Assembly: GCA_963712655.1 (NCBI GenBank)
Contig: CAVQIT010000002.1
Location: 434,001 to 498,000, forward strand
Reading direction: 5' to 3'
Length of the DNA: 64,000 bases
From: Pollutimonas sp963712655
GTDB taxonomy: Bacteria; Pseudomonadota; Gammaproteobacteria; Burkholderiales; Burkholderiaceae_B
The position numbers were made by a program, and so were the translations under genes. The notes beneath the pieces are model-generated. The model did not search any database and was not told the origin of the DNA. It saw nothing but the letters and a program-made list of their open reading frames with translations. Below, one piece after another: positions 15,928 through 24,526 of this stretch (position 1 is its first letter; each line of letters starts with the position of its first letter).

Positions 15928-18444
15928 ATGTCGACGCATGAAATGAAAACGCTGGGCCCGATCGCGCTGGGCCTGATCTTGCTGCCCATCGTACTTCAAG
16001 CCGCGGGCCTCACCTACAGCACGGCCGTCGAATGTATTGTGCTGGCGATGGCGGGGCTGGCGGTCAATATCCTGCTTGGCTATACGGGCCTGGTGTCGTT
16101 CGGGCATGGCGCCTGGTTCGGCATCGGCGCCTATGCGCTCGGTATCCTGCAGTTGCGTTATTTTCCCGACTCCTCTTTTGTTCCCCTTGTCGCCGCCGTT
16201 ATCCTGGTCGCCATTGTCGCCGCCGTCGTCGGCCTGTTGGTCTTGCGGCGGCGCGGCGTATATTTTTCGCTGCTGACCTTGGCGTTCGGGGCTTTATGTT
16301 TTACGGTGGCCTATCGCTGGACCGCGTTGACAGGCGGTGAAAACGGCCTGGGCGGAATAGAGCGGTTCGCGGTGCTGGGCATAAGCCTGGATTCTTCGGC
16401 GAATTTTTATGGCTTCGTCGCGGTGATTGCTTTTGTCGTGGCGGCATTTTTGTTGCGGCTGACGCAATCCCCGTTCGGCAAAGTCCTGACCGCCATCCGT
16501 GAAAACGAACTGCGTTGCAAGTTCATCGGCTTCGACGTCCATTCTTATAAGCTGCTGGCGTTTATCCTGTCGGCTGCCATCACCGGCCTGGCCGGCGGGC
16601 TGTCAGTGCTGAATCATCGAATAGCCTCGGCTGAAAGCATGTCGCTGGCCTTTTCCGGAGAGCTGTTGGCAATAGTCCTGATTGGCGGCATGCGCAGCTT
16701 TACAGGCCCCATATTGGGCGCTTTGTTCTACATCTTGTTCCGCGAATACCTATCGATGTATACCTCGGACTGGCTGCTTTATTTCGGCATGATCTTCATC
16801 TTTTTCATCCTTGTGACGCCATCCGGCCTGACAGGCACGTGGAAGCGCCTGGCAAGGTTGGTTGTGCCGGAAAAAATCACTGGCGCGGCCATGGACAAAC
16901 GGGTAATTGCGCCTGCCGCCGATGCCTTTCCTTCATTTTTAGAACATCGCGGCGACGATATCTTGCGTTGCGAAGGCATCACCAAGACTTTCGGCGGCAT
17001 CAAGGCTGTCGATCATGTTCGCCTGGAGGTCGGCGGCAAAGGAGTGCATGCCTTGATAGGGCCCAACGGAGCGGGCAAGACATCCTTGTTCAATTTGATA
17101 TCGGGCCTCTTTTCGGCTGATGCGGGGACGATCTCGCTTGGTTCGACACGGCTGGATAAATCAAGTCCGGATCATATTTGCGCGAACGGTCTTGCCCGCT
17201 CTTTCCAGATCACCAATCTGTTCAAGGGCCTGAGCGTGCGCGAGAATCTTTGCCTGTCGGTGTTAAGCCGCGATCCGGGCCGATTCTCCATATGGAAAAG
17301 GCTGGAAGCCATGTCGGCGACGCAAACGCAGACAGATGAACTGGTGGTGTACCTGGGCGCGCAAGGCATGGAAAATGCCATGGCCGAAGACTTGTCCTAC
17401 GGCGGGCAGCGCTTGGTCGATATGGGGCTGGCGCTTGGCGTCGCACCGCGAATTTTGCTGCTTGACGAGCCATTGGCCGGCTTGGCGGCCGCCGAGCGCG
17501 ACCGGGTAGGCAAGCTGATCCGCAAACTGGGCGATCGCATAAGCATCTTGCTGGTCGAGCATGACGTGGACCGTATTTTCTCCATGGCGGACAAAATCAC
17601 CGTCATGAATCAAGGCAGTGTGCTGATCGAAGGCGATGCCGATATGGTGCGCAGCCATCCGCAGGTGCGCGAGATTTATATCGGCTCCGGCAGCCAGGCG
17701 CTTGCGGCCAAAGTACAGGCCGGCACGATCGCCGATGAGCTCGCCTTGCGAGTCAGCCACCTTGATGCTTATTACGGCAAGAGCCACATCCTGTCTGACA
17801 TTTCCTTTAACGCCCGCAAGGGGGAAATCATTGCGGTGCTGGGCAGAAACGGAGCGGGCAAGTCCACCTTGCTGAAAAGCCTGCTGGGCCTGGCCCGAAT
17901 GGGTGCGGGATCCATAGACATCGCGGGAAGGCATCTTTCTTCGCCCGTACCGGAGGTCATGGCCAGGCTGGGCGTTGCATTCGTACCGCAGGGACGGCGG
18001 CTGTTTTCAGGGCTGACGGTAAAAGACAACCTGATGCTGGGCCGCCTGAAGCGTTCGGGAAAAGATTCGAACGGCTGGACGGACGAGGAAATATTCAAGG
18101 TTTTTCCGCGGCTCAAGGATCGTTACAACGTGGATGCCACGCTGCTGTCCGGCGGCGAGCAGCAGATGGTCGCCATCGCGCGCGCCCTGGTCGGACATAC
18201 CGAGGTCCTGCTGCTGGATGAACCCTTCGAAGGCTTGTCGCCGGCCATGACTGAAGAGGTATTCAATGCGATTCTTAAGCTCAAGTCCCGGCTGACCATT
18301 CTGATTGTCGATCACAATCTGGATTTGGCCCTGGCCATATCCGATACGGCGCTGGTACTGGACCGGGGCAAAGTCTCGCATCGGGGCGCCGCCCGCGAAT
18401 TATTGGTGAACCTGGATTTTCGCAAAGAAAAACTATGGATTTAA
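15928..18444 (+). CDS. LivM-LivG-LivF triple fusion: permease and two ATPases in one chain
   Basis: The 838-residue protein carries three normally separate subunits. Residues 1-305 are a LivM permease (VNILLGYTGLVSFGHGAWFGIGAYALG, later IVLIGGMRSFTGPILGALF). A linker of about 40 residues leads to a LivG ATPase at about 346-592, with Walker A GPNGAGKTS near 378, signature LSYGGQ and Walker B ILLLDEPLAGL. A LivF ATPase at about 600-838 has GRNGAGKST near 638, LLSGGEQQMVAIARAL and VLLLDEPFEGL. Each domain has its essential residues. LivM-LivG fusions are common in Burkholderiales, but inclusion of LivF is less usual. The complex needs only this chain, LivH and the receptor. Confidence 0.93.
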   Translation: MSTHEMKTLGPIALGLILLPIVLQAAGLTYSTAVECIVLAMAGLAVNILLGYTGLVSFGHGAWFGIGAYALGILQLRYFPDSSFVPLVAAVILVAIVAAVVGLLVLRRRGVYFSLLTLAFGALCFTVAYRWTALTGGENGLGGIERFAVLGISLDSSANFYGFVAVIAFVVAAFLLRLTQSPFGKVLTAIRENELRCKFIGFDVHSYKLLAFILSAAITGLAGGLSVLNHRIASAESMSLAFSGELLAIVLIGGMRSFTGPILGALFYILFREYLSMYTSDWLLYFGMIFIFFILVTPSGLTGTWKRLARLVVPEKITGAAMDKRVIAPAADAFPSFLEHRGDDILRCEGITKTFGGIKAVDHVRLEVGGKGVHALIGPNGAGKTSLFNLISGLFSADAGTISLGSTRLDKSSPDHICANGLARSFQITNLFKGLSVRENLCLSVLSRDPGRFSIWKRLEAMSATQTQTDELVVYLGAQGMENAMAEDLSYGGQRLVDMGLALGVAPRILLLDEPLAGLAAAERDRVGKLIRKLGDRISILLVEHDVDRIFSMADKITVMNQGSVLIEGDADMVRSHPQVREIYIGSGSQALAAKVQAGTIADELALRVSHLDAYYGKSHILSDISFNARKGEIIAVLGRNGAGKSTLLKSLLGLARMGAGSIDIAGRHLSSPVPEVMARLGVAFVPQGRRLFSGLTVKDNLMLGRLKRSGKDSNGWTDEEIFKVFPRLKDRYNVDATLLSGGEQQMVAIARALVGHTEVLLLDEPFEGLSPAMTEEVFNAILKLKSRLTILIVDHNLDLALAISDTALVLDRGKVSHRGAARELLVNLDFRKEKLWI

Positions 18445-18456
18445 AGAGAGGTGGTT

Positions 18457-19239
18457 ATGTTTGAAGATGTGAGCATGAAGGGGAAAAAGGTCTTGATCAC
18501 GGCGGGTGCCAGCGGTCTGGGGCTGGAAATGGCCGGGGCGTTCGTCGCGGCGGGGTCACGGGTATTTATTTGCGATATCAATCAGGAACTGCTGGTGGCG
18601 GCCACGGCGAAATATCCGGCGATCCTTGCGGCGATTGCCGATGTTTCCGACGAGGCCAGCGTGGCCGCTCTGTTTGAGCAAGTCGAGACGGCTTTCGGCG
18701 GCTTGGATATCCTGGTGAACAATGCCGGCATCGCGGGGCCGACAGGCTATGTCGAAACGCTGGAAAAAGCCGATTGGGACAGGACGCTCGCCGTCAATAT
18801 CACGGGACAATTCCTTTGCGCCCGATTGGCGATTCCCTTGCTGAAAAAATCGGATGCCGGGGTCATGATCAATTTGTCGTCGGCCGCCGGCCATTTGGGA
18901 TTCGCCGGCAGGGCGGCCTACTCGGCGTCCAAATGGGCTGTCGTCGGTTTCACCAAAAGCCTGGCGATCGAGCTGGGCCAGTTCGGCGTGCGCGTCAATG
19001 CCATTTTGCCGGGCGCCGTGGAAGGGCCGCGCATCAGGGCGGTTATTGCGGCCAAGGCGCAAACACTAGGCAAGTCCGTCCAGGAAGTCGCCAGTTCATA
19101 CGAACAGCAGGCGTCGCTGGGCCGGATGGTGACAGCCCGCGATATTGCCAATATGGTGCTGTTCGCGGCCAGCGGTGCCGGAGGCAGCATAAACGGGCAG
19201 GCCTTGGTCGTGGATGGCCATACCCAGGCACTGGTTTAA
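18457..19239 (+). CDS. Short-chain dehydrogenase/reductase
   Basis: The 260-residue protein is a classical SDR: TAGASGLGLEMA as the cofactor motif at residue 16-27, NNAGIAG near 90, and YSASK with its catalytic Tyr/Lys pair near 155. Asp at the end of the second strand (VFICDINQE) favours NAD(H). GUCs of substrate choice are not visible. The start is the ATG at 18457 with GAGAGG upstream, 12 bases after the fusion gene. It probably oxidises a hydroxyl of the transported compound before the 3-hydroxyacid dehydrogenase and the cleavage enzyme act (inference). Confidence 0.88.
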   Translation: MFEDVSMKGKKVLITAGASGLGLEMAGAFVAAGSRVFICDINQELLVAATAKYPAILAAIADVSDEASVAALFEQVETAFGGLDILVNNAGIAGPTGYVETLEKADWDRTLAVNITGQFLCARLAIPLLKKSDAGVMINLSSAAGHLGFAGRAAYSASKWAVVGFTKSLAIELGQFGVRVNAILPGAVEGPRIRAVIAAKAQTLGKSVQEVASSYEQQASLGRMVTARDIANMVLFAASGAGGSINGQALVVDGHTQALV

Positions 19240-19258
19240 CGCGACGAGCGAGGTCATC

Positions 19259-20194
19259 ATGAAAATTGCGGTAGTTGGGGCGGGACTTATCGGTCAGGCC
19301 TGGGCGATTGTGTTCGCCCGCGGAGGTTGCAATGTGCAGCTGTGGGATGGCGATCCGGAAGCGTTGGCGCAAGCGCTCACGCTGATTTCCCGGCAAGTGC
19401 GCGAGCTTGAAAACCAGCGGCTTTTAACGGACGCCAAGTCGGTCATGGCGCATATAAAAGTAATGGCCAGCCTGGAGCAGGCCCTCAATGGCGCGGGCTA
19501 CGTGCAAGAGAATCTGCCCGAAAAAGTTGCGCTGAAGAAAGAAATATTCCTCAAGCTGGATCAACTGAGCGATCCTCAGGCTGTTCTGGCCAGCTCGACA
19601 TCAAGCATTCCCGCATCGGCCTTTACCGAAGAGTTGCCGGGCCGCCATCGTTGCCTGGTCGCTCATCCGGTCAATCCGCCTTATCTGATTCCCGTCGTGG
19701 AATTATGCGGCGCTCCATGGACAGACGCGGCGGCAATTGAAAAGGCAAGGTCCATCTTTGTGCAGGTCAAGCAAAAACCGGTGGTTGTTCATAAGGAAAT
19801 GGAAGGCTTCGTTCTGAATCGCTTGCAAGGCGCGCTGCTGCGCGAGGCATTTCGCCTGGTCCAGAATGGCAGCATCAGCGTGGAAGACCTGGACACGACA
19901 GTCAAAGACGGGTTGGGTTTACGCTGGGCCTTCATGGGGCCGTTTGAAACCATAGATTTGAATGCGCCGGACGGCTTGCAGGATTACTGCGAGCGCTACG
20001 GCGGCATGTACCAATCGATTGCGCAAGAACAAACCTCGGTCGACGCCTGGAGTCCCGAACTTATCGACAAGGTTGAGCGGCAACGGCGCTCGCTGTTGCC
20101 CAAAGCCGAGCTTTTGAATCGCCGCCTGTGGCGCGACGAACGCTTGATGGGTTTGCTCAGGCATAAGGCGCTCCCGGATTCCGGGTCGGATTGA
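19259..20194 (+). CDS. 3-hydroxyacid dehydrogenase of the 3-hydroxyacyl-CoA/lambda-crystallin family
   Basis: The 311-residue protein opens with the NAD motif KIAVVGAGLIGQAWAIVFA and contains SSTSSIPASAF, LVAHPVNPPYLIPVVELCG and GFVLNRLQGALLREAFRLV. It ends with a family helix (GLGLRWAFMGPFETIDLNAPDGL). This is the soluble 3-hydroxyacyl-CoA dehydrogenase branch that includes L-gulonate 3-dehydrogenase (lambda-crystallin) and L-carnitine dehydrogenase. Such enzymes oxidise a free 3-hydroxy acid to a beta-keto acid, which is the substrate type of the next gene product. The two genes are 55 bases apart. The exact acid is not known. Confidence 0.88.
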   Translation: MKIAVVGAGLIGQAWAIVFARGGCNVQLWDGDPEALAQALTLISRQVRELENQRLLTDAKSVMAHIKVMASLEQALNGAGYVQENLPEKVALKKEIFLKLDQLSDPQAVLASSTSSIPASAFTEELPGRHRCLVAHPVNPPYLIPVVELCGAPWTDAAAIEKARSIFVQVKQKPVVVHKEMEGFVLNRLQGALLREAFRLVQNGSISVEDLDTTVKDGLGLRWAFMGPFETIDLNAPDGLQDYCERYGGMYQSIAQEQTSVDAWSPELIDKVERQRRSLLPKAELLNRRLWRDERLMGLLRHKALPDSGSD

Positions 20195-20249
20195 CCGATT
20201 CATCATCATTATTGAACTGATTCATTCTTATCTTATCAAGGAAAACAGC

Positions 20250-21182
20250 ATGGCCAGCAAGAAAAAAGTCGTTATCACCTGCGCGGTAACCGGCGCCATT
20301 CATACTCCCAGCATGTCCAAGTATTTGCCTGTCACGGCGGATGAAATTGCCGATGCGGCGATTGCGGCCGCCGAAGCGGGCGCCGCGGTCCTGCATTTGC
20401 ATGCTCGGGATCCTAAAGATGGCAAGCCTACGCAAGACCCCGATTTTTTCAGGCCGTTCCTGGCGCGCATCAAGGCCAGCACCAACGCCGTGGTCAATAT
20501 CACTACCGGCGGAAGCCCGCATATGACGGTCGAAGAGCGCATGCGCCCGGCCATGACCTTCAAGCCCGAGCTGGCTTCTTTGAATATGGGTTCGATGAAC
20601 TTCGGCCTGTTTCCCATGCTCGAGCGCTTCAAGACCTTTGAGCACGAGTGGGAGCGTGAGCATCTGGAAAACAGCAGGGACCTGATTTTCAAGAATACCT
20701 ACAAGGATATTGAGGCCATCCTGCGCAAAGGCACGGAAAACGGCACTCGCTTCGAATTCGAATGCTACGACATCAGCCACTTGTATAACCTGGCTCATTT
20801 CATGGATCGCGGCTTGGTGCAAAGCCCGCCGTTCATTCAGTCGGTCTTCGGCATTCTGGGCGGCATCGGCCCTGACCCGGAAGATTTGATGCATATGCGC
20901 CGCACGGCCGACCGCTTGTTCGGCGAGAATTATCAGTGGTCCATTCTGGGGGCCGGACGCAATCAGATTCCGTTGGCCACCATGGGTGCCGCCATGGGTT
21001 CGAATGTGCGGGTCGGACTGGAAGACTCGCTGTGGATAGGGCCTGGCCAATTGGCATCGTCCAACGCCGAGCAGGTGGGCCGCATGCGAATTATTCTCGA
21101 GGCATTGAACCTGGAGATCGCCACGCCGGATGAAGCGCGCGCCATTCTGCATCTGAAAGGCGGCGATAAGGTGGCGTTCTGA
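20250..21182 (+). CDS. Beta-keto acid cleavage enzyme (BKACE, DUF849)
   Basis: The 310-residue protein matches the BKACE family: VVITCAVTGAIHTPSMS at the N terminus, the metal-binding HLHARDPKDGKPT near residue 50, VNITTGGSPHMTVEERM, and the late GNVRVGLED-type segment (GSNVRVGLEDSLWIGPG). The family condenses a beta-keto acid with acetyl-CoA, releasing acetoacetate and a new acyl-CoA; known substrates include 3-keto-5-aminohexanoate and dehydrocarnitine. The gene follows a 3-hydroxyacid dehydrogenase that could supply the keto acid. The metal ligands and active-site glutamate region appear intact. Confidence 0.9.
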   Translation: MASKKKVVITCAVTGAIHTPSMSKYLPVTADEIADAAIAAAEAGAAVLHLHARDPKDGKPTQDPDFFRPFLARIKASTNAVVNITTGGSPHMTVEERMRPAMTFKPELASLNMGSMNFGLFPMLERFKTFEHEWEREHLENSRDLIFKNTYKDIEAILRKGTENGTRFEFECYDISHLYNLAHFMDRGLVQSPPFIQSVFGILGGIGPDPEDLMHMRRTADRLFGENYQWSILGAGRNQIPLATMGAAMGSNVRVGLEDSLWIGPGQLASSNAEQVGRMRIILEALNLEIATPDEARAILHLKGGDKVAF

Positions 21183-21242
21183 TAAACGGACAGCGGTGCC
21201 GCAAACCTGGCCCGAGCGTTAAGTTGTCAATAAGGAATTTGC

Positions 21243-21998
21243 ATGTTTGATTTGTCTGGGCAGGTCGCCCTGATTACCGGTTCATCGCGCGGCATCGGCC
21301 TGGCGGCGGCGCAAGCGTTGGGCCGCCAGGGGGCGACCGTTATCCTGAACGGCCGTGACAAGGCTGTGCTTGACGGTGCGCAAAAAAGCCTGAGCAGCCA
21401 GGGCATCAAGGCGCTGAGCTTGCCTTTCGACATTACCGATATCGATCAGGCCATCGAGGCGGTCGACGGGGTGCTCGAAACGGTAGGAAAAATCGATGTC
21501 TTTTTCTCGAATGCCGGCATTCAGCACCGGGAAAAACTGTTGTCCTTTTCTTTGTCGGCTTTTGAGCGCGTCGTGTTTGCCAACTTGACGGCCCAGTGGG
21601 CGCTGGGCCGGCATATCGCATCGGGCATGGATGCGCGGGGATATGGCCGCATCATATTTACCGGCTCCATCACCGCCTTGCTGGGCAGGCGCGAAATAAC
21701 CGCCTATACCGCCGCCAAGGCGGCCATGCATGGCCTGGTCAAGCAATGGTCGACCGAGCTGGCCGAGTCCGGTATTACGGTCAATGCCATCGCGCCGGGT
21801 TATATCAAAACTGAATTGACCACGAAGCTATGGAGCGATCCGGAATTCACGGCATGGCTGGAAAACCGCGTGCCTTTGAAGAAATGGGGCGAGCCCGATG
21901 ACATTGCGTCGGCTTTGGTGTTTCTCGCCGCGCGCGAATCCCAATTCGTCACAGGCCAGATCCTGGTCGTTGACGGGGGGCTGTCGTCCAGCATGTAG
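21243..21998 (+). CDS. Short-chain dehydrogenase, gluconate 5-dehydrogenase-like
   Basis: The 251-residue SDR has TGSSRGIGLAAAQALG (cofactor site, residue 13-28) with an Arg in the next loop (NGRDKA) that suggests NADP(H). It has NAG in FFSNAGIQHR, the catalytic Ser in GSITALLGR, and YTAAKAAMHG with Tyr/Lys. The closing FVTGQILVVDGG is typical. Overall it resembles gluconate 5-dehydrogenases and related sugar-acid SDRs. It is the last gene on the plus strand of the LIV-type cluster and is convergent with hexR. Whether it belongs to the LIV-linked pathway or to sugar-acid metabolism next door cannot be told. Confidence 0.86.
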   Translation: MFDLSGQVALITGSSRGIGLAAAQALGRQGATVILNGRDKAVLDGAQKSLSSQGIKALSLPFDITDIDQAIEAVDGVLETVGKIDVFFSNAGIQHREKLLSFSLSAFERVVFANLTAQWALGRHIASGMDARGYGRIIFTGSITALLGRREITAYTAAKAAMHGLVKQWSTELAESGITVNAIAPGYIKTELTTKLWSDPEFTAWLENRVPLKKWGEPDDIASALVFLAARESQFVTGQILVVDGGLSSSM

Positions 21999-22051
21999 GC
22001 ATCGCAAGTCAATAAGCGGCAAGGCGGCGAAATTCGAACAAGCCGGACACG

Positions 22052-22897
22052 TCAATCCTGCCGCCGGTCCCGCAAGCTTTGCTTGGTTTTTTCCAATACA
22101 CGGCTAATGTCGTTGCCGCGCTTCAATGCCACGCCCAGCGCCAATACATCGATCAGCGCCAGATGCACCAGGCGCGAGATCATGGGGCTGTAGAGCGCGG
22201 TATCTTCTTGCGTATCGGCGCGCAGCATGACGGTGGCCAACTGAGCCAGCGGGGTGTTGGAAGCGGTAATGGCGATTACGGGACAGTTGTTTTCCAGCGC
22301 CAGCTTTACGGCGTCCAGCAGTTCCCTGGAGCGCCCCGAGTGCGAAATGGCGACCAGCGCATCCCTGGGTCCCAATAGCGATGCCGCCATCAATTGGGTA
22401 TGGGCGTCGGCATAGGCCACAGTAGAGAGATCGAAGCGAAAGAACTTGTGCTGCGCATCGGCCGCCACGATGCCCGAATTGCCCACGCCATAGAACTCAA
22501 TGCGCCTGGCGTTCGCCAGCAGGGCGATGGCGGCGTCGAGGCGATCGGCGTTGATGTCGTTGCGCACGCGCAGCAAGGCCGATACCGCGTTGTCCAATAC
22601 CTTTGCGGCCAGCACGGCAGTACCGTCGCCTGAGCTAAGCGATGAATGCACATAAGGTATGCCGGCCATCAGGCTGGCCGCCAGTTTGATCTTGAAATCG
22701 GGCCAGCCCTTATAGCCCATGGAACGGCAAAAGCGGATAACGGTGGGCTCGCTTACCATGGCCAGGCGCGCAACATCGCCCAGCGCCGACTTGGCCACGG
22801 CATGGGTCTGTTTCAGGATCAGCGCGGCCACCTTGCGCTCCGCCGTGCTCAAGCTGGGCAACTGTTGCCGTATTCGCGCGAGCACGGATTCATTCAT
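22052..22897 (-). CDS. hexR: HexR, RpiR-family regulator of central carbon metabolism
   Basis: The 281-residue protein has an N-terminal RpiR helix-turn-helix (STAERKVAALILKQTHAVAKSALGDVARLAMVSEPTVIRFCRSMGYKGWPDFK). A SIS sugar-phosphate domain follows (IEFYGVGNSGIVAADAQHKF near residue 130 and ALVAISHSGRSRELLDAVKLA near 190). HexR represses zwf, pgl, glk and edd genes and releases DNA on binding 2-keto-3-deoxy-6-phosphogluconate. The identification is supported by its place as last gene of zwf-pgl-glk-hexR and by a HexR-type palindrome upstream of zwf. It overlaps glk by 8 bases. Confidence 0.92.
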   Translation of the reverse strand: MNESVLARIRQQLPSLSTAERKVAALILKQTHAVAKSALGDVARLAMVSEPTVIRFCRSMGYKGWPDFKIKLAASLMAGIPYVHSSLSSGDGTAVLAAKVLDNAVSALLRVRNDINADRLDAAIALLANARRIEFYGVGNSGIVAADAQHKFFRFDLSTVAYADAHTQLMAASLLGPRDALVAISHSGRSRELLDAVKLALENNCPVIAITASNTPLAQLATVMLRADTQEDTALYSPMISRLVHLALIDVLALGVALKRGNDISRVLEKTKQSLRDRRQD

Positions 22898-23870
22898 CGA
22901 AATAGGTATCCAAGTGTGCGGCGGCGCCCAGCAGCGCTGGATTTTCGCTGGTAATCACAAAGACGGGAATGGCGGCAAGATAGTTCGCGAAACGCCCTTT
23001 GTCGTCAAAGCGGGCGCGAAAAGGAGAGGCGGAAAAATAGTCGCCCAATTGCGGGATGATGCCGCCGCCAATGTATATGCCGCCGCGCGCGCCCAGGGTC
23101 AGGGCCAGATTGCCGGCCGCCGTGCCTAGAATGGCGCAGAACGTATCCAGGGCCTGCCGGCAATAGGGGCAGCTATTGGCGATTGCCCGATCGCTGATGT
23201 CCGCCGGCGAATAATCGTGCGCGACGGCCCCGCCTTGCCGCGACAGGATACGATAAATGAACTGCAGGCCGGCGCCGGATACCATCCGCTCCACGGACAC
23301 ATGCCCAAGCTTTTTACTGGCCTCCTGCCACAGCATCAGCTCGCGTTCGTCGCTTGGGGCGAAGCTGACATGTCCGCCTTCCCCGGCAAGCGGCAGCCAA
23401 GGCCCCTTGGCAGTGGGAATCAACGCGGACATGCCCAGGCCCGTGCCTGGGCCGATGACGCCCAGCGGCGCATCGGGCGCCGCCCGGCCGCCCCCGACTG
23501 GCAGTAATTCGTCTTGCGGCAAGTGCGGCAGGGCTAGCGCCAGGGCGGTAAAGTCATTGATGACATGCAGTTTTTCAAAGCCGCAGGCCAGGCGCACGGC
23601 TTCGATTGAAAACTCCCATGGAAAGTTGGTCATTTTTATATGATCGCCCAGCACGGGATTGGCAATGCCGATTACGGCATGCTTGACGGCGGGGTCGCCC
23701 ACGCTGTGCAAGTAATGGGCGATGGCTTGTTCGATGGCGGGAAAGTCGGCGACCGCCAATACGCTTATCTTTTCTATGGTGCGAACCGAGGTGCATAGGG
23801 CGAAGCGCGCATGCGTGCCGCCGATATCCGCGATTAAATGAAGATGGTGTTTACGCGTGCCAGTAGGCAT
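22890..23870 (-). CDS. glk: Glucokinase
   Basis: The 326-residue protein matches the proteobacterial glucokinase family. LIADIGGTHARFALC is the ATP phosphate-binding strand near residue 12-26. VIGIANPVLGDHIKMTNFPWEFS and LHVINDFTALALALP contain the glucose-binding Asn/Asp pair, and GVIGPGTGLGMSALIP is the second glycine motif. It phosphorylates free glucose to glucose 6-phosphate, feeding Zwf. It overlaps both neighbours in the operon (20 bases with pgl, 8 with hexR), a sign of translational coupling. Confidence 0.95.
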   Translation of the reverse strand: MPTGTRKHHLHLIADIGGTHARFALCTSVRTIEKISVLAVADFPAIEQAIAHYLHSVGDPAVKHAVIGIANPVLGDHIKMTNFPWEFSIEAVRLACGFEKLHVINDFTALALALPHLPQDELLPVGGGRAAPDAPLGVIGPGTGLGMSALIPTAKGPWLPLAGEGGHVSFAPSDERELMLWQEASKKLGHVSVERMVSGAGLQFIYRILSRQGGAVAHDYSPADISDRAIANSCPYCRQALDTFCAILGTAAGNLALTLGARGGIYIGGGIIPQLGDYFSASPFRARFDDKGRFANYLAAIPVFVITSENPALLGAAAHLDTYFDE

Positions 23871-24525
23871 GGAAGGGCACTCCGGTTTGTGTGATCAGGT
23901 AGCTTATGGGATGAGTGGGTGTGGCCTGCCGCGCCGCTTGTTCGAAAACAGCGCGTTTATGCGAGCCGGCGATGGCAAGCATTAACTGGCCCGCTTGCAG
24001 CAAGGCGGCCAGCGTCATGCTGATTCTTTCATAGGGAGCCGCCGGCGGGCTGACATGCAGATAGCGTTGCGGCCGGCTGGTGTCCAGTGCCTGGGGCAGT
24101 TGCGGCGCATTGGGAAACAAGGATGCGGTGTGGCCGTCGTCGCCCATGCCCAGCAGCGCCAGGGTAATTGAGCCGGTTTGGCGATTCGCGTGCTCCACGC
24201 AGCGCGCCAGGTTGGCCGGATCGGTAATCAGTCCGGTAAAACGCGCCCGGCTGGCGCGGTTCTTCAGCAGGTAGGTGCGCGCCAGGTATTCGTTGCTGTC
24301 CGGGTTGTCGGGGGCGACGAAGCGTTCATCGACCAGCGTGACGTGGATGTTTTCCCAGGGAAGGTCCGCCTGGCTTAGCTGTTCGAATAAGGGTATGGGC
24401 GATTTGCCGCCCGAAACCGCCAGTCCCGCGCTTCCCTGGGCGACCACCGCTTTTTTCAGCAGCACTGAAATATCGTTCACTAATTGCGCAAGATAGGACT
24501 CCTGGTTGTCAAAGCTCTGCCACAT
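23851..24525 (-). CDS. pgl: 6-Phosphogluconolactonase
   Basis: The 224-residue protein has the family motifs GLAVSGGKSPIPLFEQLSQADLPWENIHVTLVDERFV, SNEYLARTYLL and LLGMGDDGHTASLFPN. The last of these contains the catalytic region. It hydrolyses 6-phosphogluconolactone to 6-phosphogluconate. The start is taken at the ATG at 24525, directly after zwf. The open frame extends another 34 codons into zwf but in arginine-rich shadow sequence. It is 1 base from the zwf stop. Confidence 0.94.
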   Translation of the reverse strand: MWQSFDNQESYLAQLVNDISVLLKKAVVAQGSAGLAVSGGKSPIPLFEQLSQADLPWENIHVTLVDERFVAPDNPDSNEYLARTYLLKNRASRARFTGLITDPANLARCVEHANRQTGSITLALLGMGDDGHTASLFPNAPQLPQALDTSRPQRYLHVSPPAAPYERISMTLAALLQAGQLMLAIAGSHKRAVFEQAARQATPTHPISYLITQTGVPFHAYWHA

Positions 24526-24526
24526 A

